Assembly: GCF_014058705.1 (NCBI RefSeq)
Contig: NZ_CP059692.1
Coordinates: 1,803,001-1,867,000, forward strand
Direction of reading: 5' to 3'
DNA length: 64,000 nt
DNA from: Aureimonas mangrovi
GTDB taxonomy: Bacteria > Pseudomonadota > Alphaproteobacteria > Rhizobiales > Rhizobiaceae
Shown: piece after piece, positions 1-13,492 of the stretch
Position numbering within the stretch: position 1 is the stretch's first letter
Layout of the letters: each line of letters begins with the position of its first letter
Position numbers and translations under genes: made by a program
The notes under the pieces: model-generated
Databases searched by the model: none
Told to the model about the DNA's origin: nothing
Seen by the model: only the letters and a program-made list of their open reading frames with translations

Positions 1-1
1 C

Positions 2-382
2 CGGGCCGTCACACACTCAGGCCTCTCGATCGGCTGGACGGAAGACTACGAGAAGACCGGGCTTCTCTGTGACACGACAGACATCGCCATCGTCGCGCGC
101 GCGATCAGGCTCTCACAATGCCGATCCGGCGCGCATCTGGTGACGCTGCGGACTCTGCGCGCCAGCGGCTCGCTTGCCTTCGATGGCCGCCTGCCGAGCG
201 ATGGCGCACTTCGGATTCGTCGCGCGGTTCCGGACGAGCCGCACGAGTGGAACCTCCACCGTCTTGCATCATGGCCGGAATACTGGCGCAACCCGAATGC
301 CGGCAATGTCGACGCCAGCGATGTCGATGCTGGTGATAGGGGCGATGTCGCCAACGCGACCACGCCAGCCGTGGCCGAATAG
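2..382 (+). CDS. comEC: ComEC/Rec2-type DNA uptake channel protein, C-terminal fragment (5' cut by window edge)
   Basis: The open frame enters from the left edge and stops at 382, giving about 126 residues with no start codon. It contains WTEDYEKTGLLCD followed by LRASGSLAFDGRL and a WPEYWR segment, which resemble the C-terminal tail of rhizobial ComEC/Rec2 competence proteins, where a 'W.E..G..CD' stretch ends the metallo-beta-lactamase-like domain. ComEC homologues are inner-membrane proteins thought to carry single-stranded DNA across the membrane. The gene ends 35 bp from the convergent lexA stop; comEC beside lexA is a common Rhizobiales arrangement. Only the tail is visible, so the membrane and catalytic parts cannot be checked. 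Confidence 0.6.
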   Translation, partial: RAVTHSGLSIGWTEDYEKTGLLCDTTDIAIVARAIRLSQCRSGAHLVTLRTLRASGSLAFDGRLPSDGALRIRRAVPDEPHEWNLHRLASWPEYWRNPNAGNVDASDVDAGDRGDVANATTPAVAE

Positions 383-417
383 CTTGGCAGGCGAGAACTG
401 CCAGGCAGCGCCCCGGC

Positions 418-1134
418 TCAGTAACGGCGGATCAATCCGACGAGGCGGCCCTGCACCTTCACCTGATCGGCGCCGAAGATACGCGTTTCATAGGCCGGGT
501 TCGCGGCCTCCAGCGCGATGCGATCGCCTTTGCGACGGAAGCGCTTGAGCGTCGCCTCTTCGTCGTCCACGAGGGCGACGACGATGTCACCGGGGCTTGC
601 TGTATCCGCGCGGCGGATGACCACCGTATCTCCGTCCAGAATGCCGGCCTCGATCATCGAATCGCCCGCGACGTCGAGTGCGTAATGTTCGCCCTGGCCG
701 ATCATGTCGGGCGGCAGCGCAACGCTGCGTGTGTTGTGCTGGATCGCCGAGATCGGAACGCCGGCAGCGATGCGCCCCATCACCGGGATACTGACGATGT
801 CGTTCGCGGCCTCCGCGATCCGGGTCGGTCGGGCCTCCTCGACGGCCGGAGCCCGAGAGCCACCGACGATGCTGGGTCGGAAGCCAGCCTGCGGACGTGG
901 TGGAGCCTTGGCTGCCGCGCCCTCCGGCAACCGTAGAATTTCCAATGCGCGGGCCCGGTTCGGAAGACGGCGAATGAAGCCTCGTTCCTCCAGAGCCGTG
1001 ATAAGCCGGTGAATGCCGCTCTTCGACTTCAATTCGAGAGCGTCCTTCATTTCGTCGAAGGACGGCGGAACGCCGGCCGCCTGCAGCCGATCGTTGATGA
1101 AGATCAAGAGATCGTGCTGCTTGCGCGTCAGCAT
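418..1134 (-). CDS. lexA: LexA SOS repressor
   Basis: 238 residues, the usual length for alphaproteobacterial LexA. The N-terminus ([17 protein letters not shown]...) is the winged-helix DNA-binding domain. The C-terminal S24 peptidase domain has the Ala-Gly self-cleavage site in GRIAAGVP, the catalytic serine in GDSMIEAGI and the catalytic lysine in EATLKRF. RecA-stimulated self-cleavage derepresses SOS genes. A perfect GTTC-N7-GTTC operator lies about 50 bp upstream, so the gene is autoregulated. It follows moeA on the same strand with its own promoter region between them. Confidence 0.97.
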   Translation of the reverse strand: MLTRKQHDLLIFINDRLQAAGVPPSFDEMKDALELKSKSGIHRLITALEERGFIRRLPNRARALEILRLPEGAAAKAPPRPQAGFRPSIVGGSRAPAVEEARPTRIAEAANDIVSIPVMGRIAAGVPISAIQHNTRSVALPPDMIGQGEHYALDVAGDSMIEAGILDGDTVVIRRADTASPGDIVVALVDDEEATLKRFRRKGDRIALEAANPAYETRIFGADQVKVQGRLVGLIRRY

Positions 1135-1181
1135 ACGTGCGCCCCGGACGAATCAAAAACAAAACCTGAACAAAGCTATCT

Positions 1182-1196
1182 GTTCTGTTTGTGTTC
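1182..1196. promoter_or_regulatory. LexA operator (SOS box), GTTC-N7-GTTC
   Basis: GTTC at 1182-1185 and GTTC at 1193-1196 are separated by seven bases (TGTTTGT). This direct repeat is the established LexA recognition element of alphaproteobacteria. It sits 48-62 bp upstream of the lexA start, between lexA and the 3' end of moeA, as expected for autorepression. The match is exact; the assignment rests on known Rhizobiales LexA boxes. Confidence 0.9.
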
Positions 1197-1204
1197 CGCA
1201 AGCG

Positions 1205-2413
1205 TCAGTCGAGTGGAAGATAGCTGCATTCGTCTCCCGCGCGCGCTGCCTGCGCGTTCGCTGGGCGCAGCAGGAGCGCCGTGGCGCCGGCGTAGACGGA
1301 GAGGAGCGAGGAGTCCTGCCGGGGGAGCGGACGGATCGTCGGCCTCTCGCCGTCGCCGCTTTCGATCCTCGCACGCATGAACTCGGCGCGATGGTCGTTG
1401 GCCGGCAGGTCGGTGGCGAGGATGCCTTTGCGAAAGCCTGGAGCGTCGTCCAGGCCGGCGAGGCGGCGCAGGAGCGGGCGCAGGAACAGCGTCGCCGTCA
1501 CCATGCTCGATGCCGGGTTGCCCGGCAGCCCGAGGACCCACATCGGCCCGCGGCGCCCGGCCATCAATGGCTTTCCGGGCCGCATCGCGACCTTCCAGAA
1601 GTCGAGGGAAACGCCGGATGCTTCCAGCGCGCGCGCGACGAGATCGTGGTCCCCGACCGAGGCCCCGCCGATCGTCACGAGGATGTCTGCGTCTTGCCGG
1701 ACGGCCTCGTCGATGCGCGCCGTCAAAGCGTCCATCCTATCCGGCGCGATGCCGAGATCGATCACCTCGGCGCCGTTCGCCTCCGCGAGCGCCATGATGC
1801 CGTAGGTGTTGGAGGCGACGATCTGCGCGGGGCCGACAGGCTCACCGGGCGGGACGAGTTCGTCGCCCGTCGCCAGAACCGCCACGCGCGGTCTGCGAAG
1901 GACCGTCAGGCTCGGATGCCCGCCGCTGGCTGCGAGCGCGAGGGTGCCGGCACCGAGCCGCGTTCCGGCCTCGACCAGCGTTCCGCCTTCGCGGAAGTCG
2001 TTGCCGGCCGGGCGGATGTGACTTCCTTGCGTGATCGGCTGCGTCGGGATAACCGAAGCCTCGTCCGGCCGGGCGGTGTTTTCCTGAATGAGCACTGCAT
2101 TCGCGCCGGGGGGAACCGGCGCGCCGGTGAAAATGCGAACGGCTTCGCCGGGGCCCAACTGTCTCTCGAACGCGTTGCCCGCAGCGGAAGCGCCAATCAG
2201 CCGAAGCGGCGTGCCGACGCGGACGTCCTCGGCGCGCACGGCATATCCGTCCATCGCCGACGCGTCGAAATCGGGCTGGGTGCGGTGCGCGACGACGGTC
2301 TCAGCGAGGATGCGGCCCGCCGCCGCGCGAAGCGGCAGCTCTTCTGTGCCGCCGATGGCAATCGCGTCGCGAAGCAGCCGCTCGAGCGCGTCCTCGACCG
2401 GCAGAAGGCTCAC
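1205..2413 (-). CDS. moeA: Molybdopterin molybdenumtransferase MoeA
   Basis: MoeA inserts molybdate into adenylylated molybdopterin in the last step of molybdenum cofactor synthesis. A GTG start at 2413 overlaps the moaC stop (GTGA) and gives [14 protein letters not shown], the family N-terminus, and 402 residues, the family length; a longer reading only adds sequence antisense to moaC. Visible motifs are the [11 protein letters not shown] substrate loop, [24 protein letters not shown] and [11 protein letters not shown]. It is translationally coupled to moaC and is the last gene of the ppiD-trpD-trpC-moaC-moeA chain. Confidence 0.95.
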   Translation of the reverse strand: MSLLPVEDALERLLRDAIAIGGTEELPLRAAAGRILAETVVAHRTQPDFDASAMDGYAVRAEDVRVGTPLRLIGASAAGNAFERQLGPGEAVRIFTGAPVPPGANAVLIQENTARPDEASVIPTQPITQGSHIRPAGNDFREGGTLVEAGTRLGAGTLALAASGGHPSLTVLRRPRVAVLATGDELVPPGEPVGPAQIVASNTYGIMALAEANGAEVIDLGIAPDRMDALTARIDEAVRQDADILVTIGGASVGDHDLVARALEASGVSLDFWKVAMRPGKPLMAGRRGPMWVLGLPGNPASSMVTATLFLRPLLRRLAGLDDAPGFRKGILATDLPANDHRAEFMRARIESGDGERPTIRPLPRQDSSLLSVYAGATALLLRPANAQAARAGDECSYLPLD

Positions 2414-2907
2414 GAGACCGAGCCCTCGCCGTATCGCCACTCTCCTGAGCGCCCGCCGGCTTTGTGGAGGAGGCGGATGCCGGAGATTTCCATCGATCGG
2501 TCCACCGCTTTCGCCATGTCGTAGATGGTGAGGCACGCGACTGAGACGGCGGTCAGGGCCTCCATCTCAACCCCCGTCTTGCCGCCGACCTTGGCCGTCG
2601 CGCTCACGCGCAGGCCCGGAAGCGCCGGTTCGATCGATATTTCGACGCCGACCTTCTCTAGCATCAGAGGATGGCAGAGAGGAATCAGTTCAGACGTCTT
2701 CTTGGCACCCATGATGCCGGCGATGCGGGCGATCGCGACGACATCACCCTTTGCGGCCTGGCCCGTGCGGATGAGCTCCAGCGTCTCGGGCCGCATCAGA
2801 ACGAGGCCTTCGGCGGTCGCCGCGCGCGCCGTCTCCGCCTTCTCACCGACATCGACCATCGAAGCGGCGCCGGTGGCGTCGAGATGGGTGAGGCGCGTCT
2901 CGTTCAT
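2410..2907 (-). CDS. moaC: Cyclic pyranopterin monophosphate synthase MoaC
   Basis: 165 residues starting [20 protein letters not shown] at ATG 2907, which overlaps the trpC stop by four bases (ATGA). MoaC converts the MoaA product to cyclic pyranopterin monophosphate. Family signatures are [15 protein letters not shown] and the [20 protein letters not shown] block with the catalytic KAVD. Coupling on both sides (trpC upstream, moeA downstream) shows one operon joining tryptophan and molybdenum cofactor genes, an order common in Rhizobiales. A longer in-frame reading to 3018 lies antisense within trpC and was rejected. Confidence 0.96.
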   Translation of the reverse strand: MNETRLTHLDATGAASMVDVGEKAETARAATAEGLVLMRPETLELIRTGQAAKGDVVAIARIAGIMGAKKTSELIPLCHPLMLEKVGVEISIEPALPGLRVSATAKVGGKTGVEMEALTAVSVACLTIYDMAKAVDRSMEISGIRLLHKAGGRSGEWRYGEGSVS

Positions 2908-3704
2908 GCGGCCTCGCGGCGAAGAAGGGCCTGCGTCGCGGCGGTCACGTCGCTCTGGCGCATGAGGCTTTCCCCGACGAGGAACGTGTCGATACCGGCA
3001 CGTGAGAGGCGGGCGCAATCGGCAGCCGTGTTGATGCCGCTTTCGCCGACGACGAGCCGCCCTTCGGGAACGAGGCGAACGAGGCGTTCGCTGACGGCCA
3101 GATCTGTCTTAAAGCTGCGCAGGTCACGGTTGTTGATGCCGATCAGCGGCGAAGCAAGGCGCAGGGCGCGCTCCATCTCGGCTTCGTCGTGAACCTCGAT
3201 CAGAACATCGAGGCCGTAATGGCTTGCGCTGGCCTCGAGGTCAGCTGCCAGCGCGTCGTCAACCGCCGCCATGATAACGAGGATCGCGTCCGCGCCCCAG
3301 GCGCGCGCTTCCGCGACCTGATAGGTGTCGAACATGAAATCCTTGCGCAGCGCGGGCAGGGCGGTCGCGTCGCGCGCGGCGGTGAGGAAGGATGGTTCGC
3401 CCTGAAAGGACGGCGCGTCGGTCAGGACGCTGAGGCAGGCCGCTCCGCCCGTTTCGTAGGCACGGGCGAGCGCCGGCGGATCGAAATCCTCGCGGATCAG
3501 GCCCTTGGAGGGGCTCGCCTTCTTCACTTCCGCGATCAGCGCGAAATCGCCCTTCGCCACGCGCCTTCGGAGCGCGGCATGAAAGCCGCGCGGCGCGTCA
3601 CGCGTGACGACGGCGCGCTCGAGGTCGGCGAGGCTGCGGATCGCCTTGGCTGCGGCGATCTCCTCGCGCTTGTAGGCCTCGATCCGGGAGAGAATGTCGC
3701 TCAT
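2904..3704 (-). CDS. trpC: Indole-3-glycerol phosphate synthase
   Basis: 266 residues starting [16 protein letters not shown]. TrpC closes the indole ring, turning carboxyphenylaminodeoxyribulose phosphate into indole-3-glycerol phosphate. The TIM-barrel motifs are present: [11 protein letters not shown] with the catalytic lysine, [21 protein letters not shown] and VGESGI. It is the monofunctional enzyme without a TrpF half. The ATG at 3704 overlaps the trpD stop and its own stop overlaps moaC, so translation is probably coupled along the operon. Confidence 0.97.
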   Translation of the reverse strand: MSDILSRIEAYKREEIAAAKAIRSLADLERAVVTRDAPRGFHAALRRRVAKGDFALIAEVKKASPSKGLIREDFDPPALARAYETGGAACLSVLTDAPSFQGEPSFLTAARDATALPALRKDFMFDTYQVAEARAWGADAILVIMAAVDDALAADLEASASHYGLDVLIEVHDEAEMERALRLASPLIGINNRDLRSFKTDLAVSERLVRLVPEGRLVVGESGINTAADCARLSRAGIDTFLVGESLMRQSDVTAATQALLRREAA

Positions 3705-4720
3705 CGGGCCGTTCCTGCCTCTTCCTTCGTTGCGGCAACGAGGCGGTCGAGCGCGGCGCGCGCTGCGCCGCTGTCGATCGACTTTGACGCCATCGCGATG
3801 CCTTCGGCAAGGTCGGCCGCTTCGCCGGCGACGACGAGGGCGCCGCCTGCGTTCAGAAGCACGATGTCGCGATAGCCGCTTTCCGCACCGGCGAGGACGT
3901 CCCGCAGGGCCTGCGCATTGGCGGCCGCATCGCCGCCTTTGATCTCGGCGATATCGCGACGGGGAAGGCCGAAATCCGCAGCGTCGATCGAGAAGGTCTT
4001 GGTGCGCCCGTCCTTCAACTCGGCGACCTCGGTCGTCCCGCAGACGGTCATCTCGTCGAGGCCGTCGCCGTGGACCACCCAAGCATGGCGCGCGCCGAGC
4101 GCGCGAAGCGTCTCGGCGATCGGGACGACCCATTCGGACGAGAACACACCGACGAGCAGACGATCGACGCTGGCGGGGTTGGCGAGCGGGCCGAGGATGT
4201 TGAACACCGTGCGCGTGCCGAGCTCGACGCGGCTCGGACCGACGAAGCGCATGGCCGAATGGTGTGTGGGCGCGAACATGAAGGCGAGGCCCGCCTTGGC
4301 GACGACGCGCGAGATCGCCTGCGGCTTGAGGTCGACATCGACGCCGAGCGCGGCCAGCACGTCTGCCGCGCCCGATTTCGAGGAAAGGGCACGGTTGCCG
4401 TGCTTGGCGACGACGACGCCGCAGCCGGCTACGACGAGCGCCGCGCAGGTGGAGATGTTCAGCGTGCCCGCATGGTCGCCGCCCGTGCCGACGATGTCGA
4501 CGGCGCCTTCGGGGGCTTCGACCCGCGCCATGTTGGCACGCATCACGTCGACGGCGCCGGCGATCTCGTCGACCGTCTCGCCGCGCACGCGCAGCGCCAT
4601 GAGGAAGCCGCCGATCTGCGACGGCGTCGCCTCGCCCGACATCATCACCGCGAAGGCGGCGGCCGAATCGGCGCGCGACAGCGCCTCGCCCGCCGCGACG
4701 CGTGCCAGGAAGGGCTTCAT
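3701..4720 (-). CDS. trpD: Anthranilate phosphoribosyltransferase
   Basis: 339 residues starting [19 protein letters not shown]. TrpD joins anthranilate to phosphoribosyl pyrophosphate, the second committed step of tryptophan synthesis. Signatures are [15 protein letters not shown] (PRPP loop), [12 protein letters not shown], and HGDGLDEMT. It starts 8 bp after the ppiD-like stop and ends overlapping trpC. No trpE or trpG is in the window, so anthranilate synthase is encoded elsewhere. Confidence 0.97.
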   Translation of the reverse strand: MKPFLARVAAGEALSRADSAAAFAVMMSGEATPSQIGGFLMALRVRGETVDEIAGAVDVMRANMARVEAPEGAVDIVGTGGDHAGTLNISTCAALVVAGCGVVVAKHGNRALSSKSGAADVLAALGVDVDLKPQAISRVVAKAGLAFMFAPTHHSAMRFVGPSRVELGTRTVFNILGPLANPASVDRLLVGVFSSEWVVPIAETLRALGARHAWVVHGDGLDEMTVCGTTEVAELKDGRTKTFSIDAADFGLPRRDIAEIKGGDAAANAQALRDVLAGAESGYRDIVLLNAGGALVVAGEAADLAEGIAMASKSIDSGAARAALDRLVAATKEEAGTAR

Positions 4721-4728
4721 ATCCTGCG

Positions 4729-6615
4729 TCACGGGAGTTGGCCCTGCGCGGCCTGCACGGCAGCCGCATTGTAGCTCACGGGGATCTCCTGCTGCAGGAG
4801 CTCGACATAAGACTGAAGAATGTCGTTGCGCAGGGCGCCGATGAGCTGCGTGTCCTGACCCTGCGGCACGCTCGACATCGGGTCGGCGGGCGGCGCCACC
4901 TCGTCGACGCGCAGGAGCGTCCAACCGCCGGGGGCGGCCGACGGTGCGACCGCGATGAGACCGGACGGGCCCGAGAAGGCCGTGCGGAGCGCAGCCTCGC
5001 CGAGCGGGCCCATGCCCGTGGACCGTGTGATCGCGGCGGCGAGCTGCACTTCGAGACCTTCCGCTTCTGCGACCGCTTCCAGGGCCTCGCCTCCCTCGAC
5101 ACGCTCGCGCAGAGCGTTGGCGCGCTCCTCGAGAAGGCGCTGCGCCTCGTCTTCCTTCCAGTCGGCGACGACCTCGTCACGCACCTCGTCGAGCGGCCGG
5201 TCACGTGCCGGCACGATCTCGTTCACGTCGTAGAAGAGGAAGCTGTTGGAGCCGTAGTTGATCGGCGGATTGTCGAAACCGGGCTCCGTATCGAAGACGC
5301 CGGCCAGAAGCTGCGCGGCAGCCGGCAGGACGGGCGCCTCGCCTTCGGCGACGGAGCCGTCGGCTGCGACGTTGTCCACCGTCACGCTTGTCAGGCCGGC
5401 CTGCGCCGCGGCTTCATCGAGCGTCGCCCCCGATGCGCGCGCATCCTCGAAGGCATTGTAGGCGTCGCTCACGCGCTCGTCGGCGGCATCGAGCGCCAGT
5501 TCCTCGCGCAGTTGATCCCGCACTTCATCGAGCGGCTGGACCGATTGCGGGACGATCTCCGTGACACGCAGGATGGCCGGGCCGAAGACGCCGGCGACGG
5601 GGGCGCTCACTGCACCCTGATCGAGCGCGAAGGCCGCGTCCGCTATCGCTCCATCAGCGATCTCGTCGCGCGCCTGGAGACCGAGATCGACGACGCTGCG
5701 GCCGGTCGACTGCGCCACGGCGTCGAAATCGGCGCCGCCTTGAAGCTCGGAGGACGCCGCTTCCGCCGCTGCCTGATCGGGGAAGACGATCTGCTGGATA
5801 CGGCGGCGCTCGGGGGTGGTGAAGCGCTGCTGGCTCGCCTCGTAGTCCGCAGCGATCTCCTCGTCCGTGATCGCCGAGGTGTCCGCCGCGCTCTGCGGCG
5901 TCAGATCGACATAGGAGAACGAGCGGTACTCGGGCGCCGCATAGGTGCTGCCCCGCGACATGAAGAAGTCCTCCAACTCGTCGGCTGACGGATCGGGCAG
6001 GGCGGTTGCGTCCTGCGGCTGGAGGTTCACGTAGGAGACGGTGCGCCGCTCGCCGGCATAAAGGCCGATCGCGGCAGCCAGCACGCGAGGTGCGCCGACG
6101 CCGTCCGCCACCGCGTCGATCAGCTGCGTGCGAAGGGCGGTGTCGCCGAGACGCTCCAGATAGGCCGCTTCCGTCAGACCCGCGCTGCGCATGACGTTGG
6201 AGAAGGCCGTGCGCGAGAAGTTGCCGCTACCGTCCTGAAAGGAAGGGTCCTCGGCGATGAGACGCAGGAGGCCGCTCTCCGAGAGGCCGAGGCCCAGAAG
6301 GCGACCCTGTTCATCGAGAACGGCACCGGTGGCGAGCTGCGACAGCGCGTTCTGATCGACCCCGAAGGCCTGCGCTTCCTCAGGCGTCGGACGACGCTGG
6401 AGTTGCTGCGCGACGCTCGCGAGCGACTGCTGGTAGGCGAGCTGGTAGTCCTGCAGCGTCACCGTCGTGCCGCCCGCGGTCAGGACCGTGTTCGGCGAAG
6501 TGCGGCCGGAGAAGCCGTCCGCGATCGTCCACGCGACGGCGAAGATGCCGAGCATCAGGCCGAGAACGACCTTTCCGACCCAGCCGGAAATGCTTCGGCG
6601 CAGGACGTCCATCAT
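4729..6615 (-). CDS. ppiD: PpiD-like periplasmic peptidyl-prolyl isomerase / SurA-N domain chaperone
   Basis: 628 residues. The start at 6615 ([19 protein letters not shown]) is preceded by AAGGAG at about 8 bp. One membrane helix near residues 14-34 anchors the protein, followed by a SurA-N-like segment ([14 protein letters not shown]), a parvulin (PpiC)-type domain around residues 245-355 beginning at [13 protein letters not shown], and a long acidic C-terminal region. It fits the PpiD family of inner-membrane folding helpers acting on exported proteins. It leads the trpD operon, as in other Rhizobiales, and is divergent from tpiA. Isomerase activity is not assured because many PpiD proteins are only chaperones. 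Confidence 0.88.
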   Translation of the reverse strand: MMDVLRRSISGWVGKVVLGLMLGIFAVAWTIADGFSGRTSPNTVLTAGGTTVTLQDYQLAYQQSLASVAQQLQRRPTPEEAQAFGVDQNALSQLATGAVLDEQGRLLGLGLSESGLLRLIAEDPSFQDGSGNFSRTAFSNVMRSAGLTEAAYLERLGDTALRTQLIDAVADGVGAPRVLAAAIGLYAGERRTVSYVNLQPQDATALPDPSADELEDFFMSRGSTYAAPEYRSFSYVDLTPQSAADTSAITDEEIAADYEASQQRFTTPERRRIQQIVFPDQAAAEAASSELQGGADFDAVAQSTGRSVVDLGLQARDEIADGAIADAAFALDQGAVSAPVAGVFGPAILRVTEIVPQSVQPLDEVRDQLREELALDAADERVSDAYNAFEDARASGATLDEAAAQAGLTSVTVDNVAADGSVAEGEAPVLPAAAQLLAGVFDTEPGFDNPPINYGSNSFLFYDVNEIVPARDRPLDEVRDEVVADWKEDEAQRLLEERANALRERVEGGEALEAVAEAEGLEVQLAAAITRSTGMGPLGEAALRTAFSGPSGLIAVAPSAAPGGWTLLRVDEVAPPADPMSSVPQGQDTQLIGALRNDILQSYVELLQQEIPVSYNAAAVQAAQGQLP

Positions 6616-6752
6616 CGTCGGGGCTCCTTCTTCATCATTTCCGGTTCGCTTAACCACAAACCGGGGTGAGGCCAAGCGGTTCGCGGTTTGATTTTACCCG
6701 GCGTGACCGCTACGCCTGCCGCAGATCACGGTATGGCTACGCGGAGGACACC

Positions 6753-7502
6753 TTGAAGCAGCTGATCGCCGGCAACTGGAAGATGAACGGCCTCAAGAGC
6801 CAGCTTGCGGAGGTGGAAATTCTTCGCGGAGAGGCGAGCGGCCTCGCAGACCGGTGCGAGCTTCTGGTCTGCCCGCCCGCGACGCTCCTCTGCGCGGCGG
6901 TCGTGGTCGCCGACGGCGCCCTCGCGGTGGGCGGGCAGGATTGTCATGCCGGCGACAGCGGCGCCCATACCGGCGATATCGCGGCCGGAATGCTTCGCGA
7001 TGCCGGCGCGTCCCATGTCATTCTCGGCCATTCCGAGCGGCGCGCCGATCACGGCGAGACGAGCGAGATGGTGCGCGCCAAGGTCGAGGCGGCATTGCGC
7101 TCGGGCCTCGTGGCGATCGTCTGCGTCGGCGAGACCGAAGGCGAGCGCGAGGCCGGCGATACGCTGGACGTTCTCGCGGGCCAGCTTTCGAGTTCGCTGC
7201 CGGACGGGGTGGGGAGCAAAAACACCGTCATCGCCTACGAGCCCGTCTGGGCGATCGGAACCGGGAAGACGCCGACCACCGGGGATGTGGGCGATGTCCA
7301 TGCTTTCATTCGCAGAACGCTCGTCGAGCGTTTCGGCGAGGGCGAGGGCAGCGCGATCCGCATCCTCTACGGCGGCTCGGTGAAGCCCTCGAACGCGGCT
7401 GAACTCCTCGCCGTGCCGGAGGTCGGCGGCGCGCTGGTCGGCGGCGCGAGCTTGAAGGCGGCCGATTTCATTGCGATATGCGACGCCGTGCCGGGCCGCT
7501 GA
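6753..7502 (+). CDS. tpiA: Triosephosphate isomerase (TTG start)
   Basis: The glycolytic isomerase of dihydroxyacetone phosphate and glyceraldehyde 3-phosphate. 249 residues from a TTG start at 6753, preceded by GGAGG at 6743-6747, giving [13 protein letters not shown], the family N-terminus; an upstream reading has no counterpart in the family. Catalytic motifs are NWKMN, GHSERR with the histidine, [14 protein letters not shown] with the catalytic glutamate, and YGGSVKP for phosphate. It is divergent from the ppiD-like gene and about 100 bp before secG. Confidence 0.96.
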   Translation: MKQLIAGNWKMNGLKSQLAEVEILRGEASGLADRCELLVCPPATLLCAAVVVADGALAVGGQDCHAGDSGAHTGDIAAGMLRDAGASHVILGHSERRADHGETSEMVRAKVEAALRSGLVAIVCVGETEGEREAGDTLDVLAGQLSSSLPDGVGSKNTVIAYEPVWAIGTGKTPTTGDVGDVHAFIRRTLVERFGEGEGSAIRILYGGSVKPSNAAELLAVPEVGGALVGGASLKAADFIAICDAVPGR

Positions 7503-7602
7503 GGCCCCTCACGAAACCAAACCGTTTGGCATCGGGGACACGCTCCTGTAGAAGGCGCGCGACCCGTCAAGCTCCTGCAAGAAGTGCGCGCGAACCGTCC
7601 CG

Positions 7603-8124
7603 ATGCAAACCGTTCTGATCGTCATCCATCTCCTGATCGTCCTCGCGCTCGTCGTCGTGGTCCTGCTCCAGCGCTCCGAAGGCGGTGCGCTCGGTATCGG
7701 CGGCGGCGGTGGCGGTGGCATGATGACGGCCCGTGGCGCGGCGAACGCGTTGACCCGCGCGACCGCGATTCTCGCGACGGGCTTCTTCATCACATCCATG
7801 GCGCTCGCGATTCTCGCCCGCTACGGCGGTGACGGCACCGATATCCTCGACCGTATTCCGGGTGCGCCTGCCGGCACGAGCGCGCCAGCGACCGGCGGCG
7901 GTTCGCTGCTCGACCAGCTCGGCGGCCTGCCCGAGGAGGAAGAAGCGCCGGCTCCGATCGACGTGCCGGCAGGCGGTGCGCCTGCAACGCAGTCCCAGCC
8001 TGCCAGCCCGGCGCCGACGCCTGCGCCGGAGGCGAACGCGCCCGCGCAGGATGAAGGCGTTCCAGTCGGCGGCTCTCCCGAACCGGCACAGCCGAGCAAC
8101 CAGCAGACCGCGCCCGCCCAGTAA
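7603..8124 (+). CDS. secG: Protein-export membrane protein SecG
   Basis: 173 residues. SecG is a small subunit of the SecYEG translocon that aids SecA-driven export. The N-terminus MQTVLIVIHLLIVLALVVVV is the first membrane helix, followed by LLQRSEGGALGIGG and a second helix at TRATAILATGFFITSMAL, the family layout. The C-terminal hundred residues are a low-complexity Ala/Pro/Gly tail, a common alphaproteobacterial extension. Its placement between tpiA and pyrG is conserved in Rhizobiales. A strong terminator follows. Confidence 0.95.
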   Translation: MQTVLIVIHLLIVLALVVVVLLQRSEGGALGIGGGGGGGMMTARGAANALTRATAILATGFFITSMALAILARYGGDGTDILDRIPGAPAGTSAPATGGGSLLDQLGGLPEEEEAPAPIDVPAGGAPATQSQPASPAPTPAPEANAPAQDEGVPVGGSPEPAQPSNQQTAPAQ

Positions 8125-9863
<1,739 letters not shown>

Positions 9864-9864
<1 letters not shown>

Positions 9865-10730
9865 TGCGCAGTGCGCGCCGCTTCGACCATGCGGTCTTCG
9901 TGGTCGACACGCTGGAGGGCGCGCGTGCGGCCCTCACCGCGCTCGGCTTTACTGTCGCGCCGGACGCGCGGCATCCGTTCGGCACCGAGAACGCCTGCGT
10001 CTTCCTAGCGGACGGCAGTTTCATCGAGCCGCTGGCCGTCGGTCATCGCGAAACCTGCGAGGCCGCCGCGAAGGCGGGCAACGCCTTCGTCGCACGCGAT
10101 CAGGCACATCGCTTCCGGATCGGCACGCCATCCTTCTCGGCGATCGCGCTTCGCTCGGACGATGCCGACGGCGATGCGCAGGATTTCGAGGAAGCAGGTT
10201 ATGGTGTCGGCGAGCGGCTGAATTTCGGACGGGACTTCAGGACGCCGGATGGCAAGGGCGCCCGGCTGGAATTCGCGCTTGCTTTCGCCCGCGATCTGCG
10301 CGCGCCGGACGTTTCATTTTTCGCGTGCCAATCGGTCCACAGCTTCAAGCCGGACCGCTCCTCGCTGATCGCGCACGAGAACGGAGCGATTGGCATCGCC
10401 CGCCTCGTTCTCTCCGAGCCGAACCCGACCGATTTCCAGTACTATCTCCAGACCGTGACGGGTGATCGGGAGATCGACGCCGATTCCTTCGCCATGACGC
10501 TGAAGGCCGGCGACACGATGCTGGAAGTCGCTACCCCCGATGCGCTGGCGCTGCGCTACGGCGCGAAGCGAGACGCTTCGCGCGGCCTGTTCTTCGAAGG
10601 GATCGTCGTCGCGGTACGCTCGCTCGAAACCGTGCGCCCCTTCACCCGCGACGCGCGGGAGTTGCAGGGGCGCCTCGTCGTCCCACTGGGACCCCAATCT
10701 TTCATCGCTTTCGAGGAGTGCGGCCGATGA
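9864..10730 (+). CDS. VOC superfamily glyoxalase-like protein
   Basis: 288 residues starting [20 protein letters not shown]. The first half is a vicinal-oxygen-chelate (glyoxalase-like) fold with [28 protein letters not shown] and IEPLAV, typical of proteins annotated as glyoxalase-like domain 3. The substrate is not known for this group. The gene overlaps pyrG and kdsA at both ends by one and four bases, so it is part of a tight pyrG-VOC-kdsA unit, a placement common in Rhizobiales. No function is asserted beyond the fold. Confidence 0.85.
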
Positions 10731-11566
10731 CGACAGCGAACGGGACGGTGACGGCCAAAGGCGCCGTTTTCGACCAGCGTGCGCCCTTCGCGTTGATCGC
10801 CGGCCCCTGCCAGATGGAAAGCCGCGACCACGCGATGATGATCGCGGAGCGGATGAAGCGCATCACGTCCGATCTCGGCATCGGCTACGTCTTCAAGGCG
10901 AGCTTCGACAAGGCGAACCGCACAAGCCTTTCCGGTCGTCGCGGCATCGGGCTCGCCGACGCGCTGCCAGTGTTCGAGGAAGTCGCCCGGACCTTCGACC
11001 TGCCGGTTCTCACCGACATTCATACCGAAGCGCAGGCCCGCGAGGCGGGTGCGGTCTGCGACATCCTGCAGATCCCGGCCTTCCTGTGCCGGCAGACCGA
11101 TCTTCTGGTTGCGGCGGCCGAGACCGGCCGCGTCGTGAACATCAAGAAGGGCCAGTTCCTGGCGCCCTGGGACATGAAGAACGTCGCGGCGAAGGTGACG
11201 GACAGCGGCAATCCGAACGTGCTCCTCACCGAGCGGGGTGCGTCGTTCGGCTACAACACGCTCGTCTCCGACTTCCGGGCGCTGCCGATCATGGCAGGGC
11301 TCGGGGCGCCCGTCGTCTTCGACGCGACACATTCGGTGCAGCAACCGGGCGGGCAGGGCGGCTCGTCCGGCGGCGAGCGCCGCTTCGTTGAGACGCTCGC
11401 GCGCGCAGCCGTGGCCGTCGGTGTCGCAGGCCTTTTCATCGAGACCCATGAGGATCCGGACAACGCACCGTCCGACGGGCCGAACATGGTGCAGCTCGAC
11501 GCGATGCCGGAGCTCTTGAAGCGCCTGAAGGCGATCGACGAGATCGCGAAGTCTTTCAATCGATAA
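10727..11566 (+). CDS. kdsA: 3-deoxy-8-phosphooctulonate synthase
   Basis: 279 residues. KdsA condenses arabinose 5-phosphate with phosphoenolpyruvate to make Kdo-8-phosphate for lipid A core synthesis. ATG 10727 overlaps the VOC stop and has GAGGAG 8 bp upstream; the GTG at 10718 lies inside that ribosome-binding site and was rejected. Motifs are [59 protein letters not shown] and [18 protein letters not shown]. Confidence 0.97.
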   Translation: MTTANGTVTAKGAVFDQRAPFALIAGPCQMESRDHAMMIAERMKRITSDLGIGYVFKASFDKANRTSLSGRRGIGLADALPVFEEVARTFDLPVLTDIHTEAQAREAGAVCDILQIPAFLCRQTDLLVAAAETGRVVNIKKGQFLAPWDMKNVAAKVTDSGNPNVLLTERGASFGYNTLVSDFRALPIMAGLGAPVVFDATHSVQQPGGQGGSSGGERRFVETLARAAVAVGVAGLFIETHEDPDNAPSDGPNMVQLDAMPELLKRLKAIDEIAKSFNR

Positions 11567-11597
11567 GAGAGATGCACGAGGCCGGTCTCTCGGCTAA

Positions 11598-12920
<1,323 letters not shown>

Positions 12921-12936
12921 AGCTTCACGCCGATCC

Positions 12937-12966
12937 ATGCTGCGGGGGCAGGTGCCTCCGCCGCAT
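12937..12966 (+). terminator. Imperfect hairpin after eno, possible terminator
   Basis: 13-bp arms at 12937-12949 and 12954-12966 pair with one mismatch and one G-T around an AGGT loop, 17 bp after the eno stop. There is no T-run after it, so it is a weak terminator at best, or an mRNA-end stabiliser. Confidence 0.4.
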
Positions 12967-13026
12967 GCTTAACCGGGATTTAACGCCGGTCGTGCTCTTC
13001 TGGCTATCCAGCGAGAAGGGTCTCCC

Positions 13027-13335
13027 ATGCGCACCAGACAGAAGCGGACCACACGGCTCGGACGGCTCGTCGTGCCGACGATCGCGCTCGCTTTTCTCGG
13101 CTATCTCTCGTTGCAGGCCCAAAGCGGACGCTACGGCCTCGATGCGAAGGCGGAACTGACCGCGACGCTGGCGCTGCGCGAGGCCGAACTCAAGCGAGTC
13201 ACCAAGGAGCGCGAGGCGATGGAGCAGCGTGTTCGCCTGCTTCACGATGGCACGCTGGAGCGCGACATGATCGATGAACGCGCGCGCCGCAGCCTGAACT
13301 ACGGTGCCGCGGACGAGATCGTGATCCTGCGATAG
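13027..13335 (+). CDS. ftsB: FtsB/DivIC-type cell-division protein
   Basis: 102 residues: a basic cytoplasmic N-terminus, one membrane helix at about residues 15-30 (LVVPTIALAFLGYLSL), then a coiled coil (LALREAELKRVTKEREAMEQRV) and a conserved end (DMIDERARRSLNYGAADEIVIL). This is the layout of the septum-formation initiator family, whose FtsB joins FtsL and FtsQ in the divisome. Its position between eno and pdhA is a well-known alphaproteobacterial arrangement. Confidence 0.92.
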   Translation: MRTRQKRTTRLGRLVVPTIALAFLGYLSLQAQSGRYGLDAKAELTATLALREAELKRVTKEREAMEQRVRLLHDGTLERDMIDERARRSLNYGAADEIVILR

Positions 13336-13356
13336 GGCCTTTTAAGCCGGTTTGAA

Positions 13357-13386
13357 GTTAAATCATGGTGCGTCGCATCATTTAAC
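13357..13386. promoter_or_regulatory. Near-perfect palindrome upstream of pdhA, possible operator
   Basis: GTTAAATCATG at 13357-13367 and CATCATTTAAC at 13376-13386 form 11-bp arms with one mismatch around an 8-bp spacer, in an AT-rich patch 107 bp before the pdhA start and 21 bp after ftsB. Its size and position fit a dimeric repressor or activator site controlling the pyruvate dehydrogenase operon. The regulator is unknown and no such gene is adjacent. Confidence 0.45.
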
Positions 13387-13492
13387 CGAGACTAAGTTTA
13401 TCGAAAACGGACGCTTGCCGAGCGCCTCTTCAGCAGTATAGTTCCGCTCCGAGACGGCCTTGCGACAGGTCGGTCGAGCACAGGAGCGCTGC

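Noticed and set aside
1013-2524. Long open frame on the plus strand (503 codons) opposite moeA and lexA
   Set aside because: Antisense shadow of high-GC genes; no family features and strongly Arg/Ala-rich composition.
2907-4769. Upstream extensions of trpC and trpD frames
   Set aside because: They run through neighbouring genes; the family N-termini and 4-nt overlaps fix the starts at 3704 and 4720.
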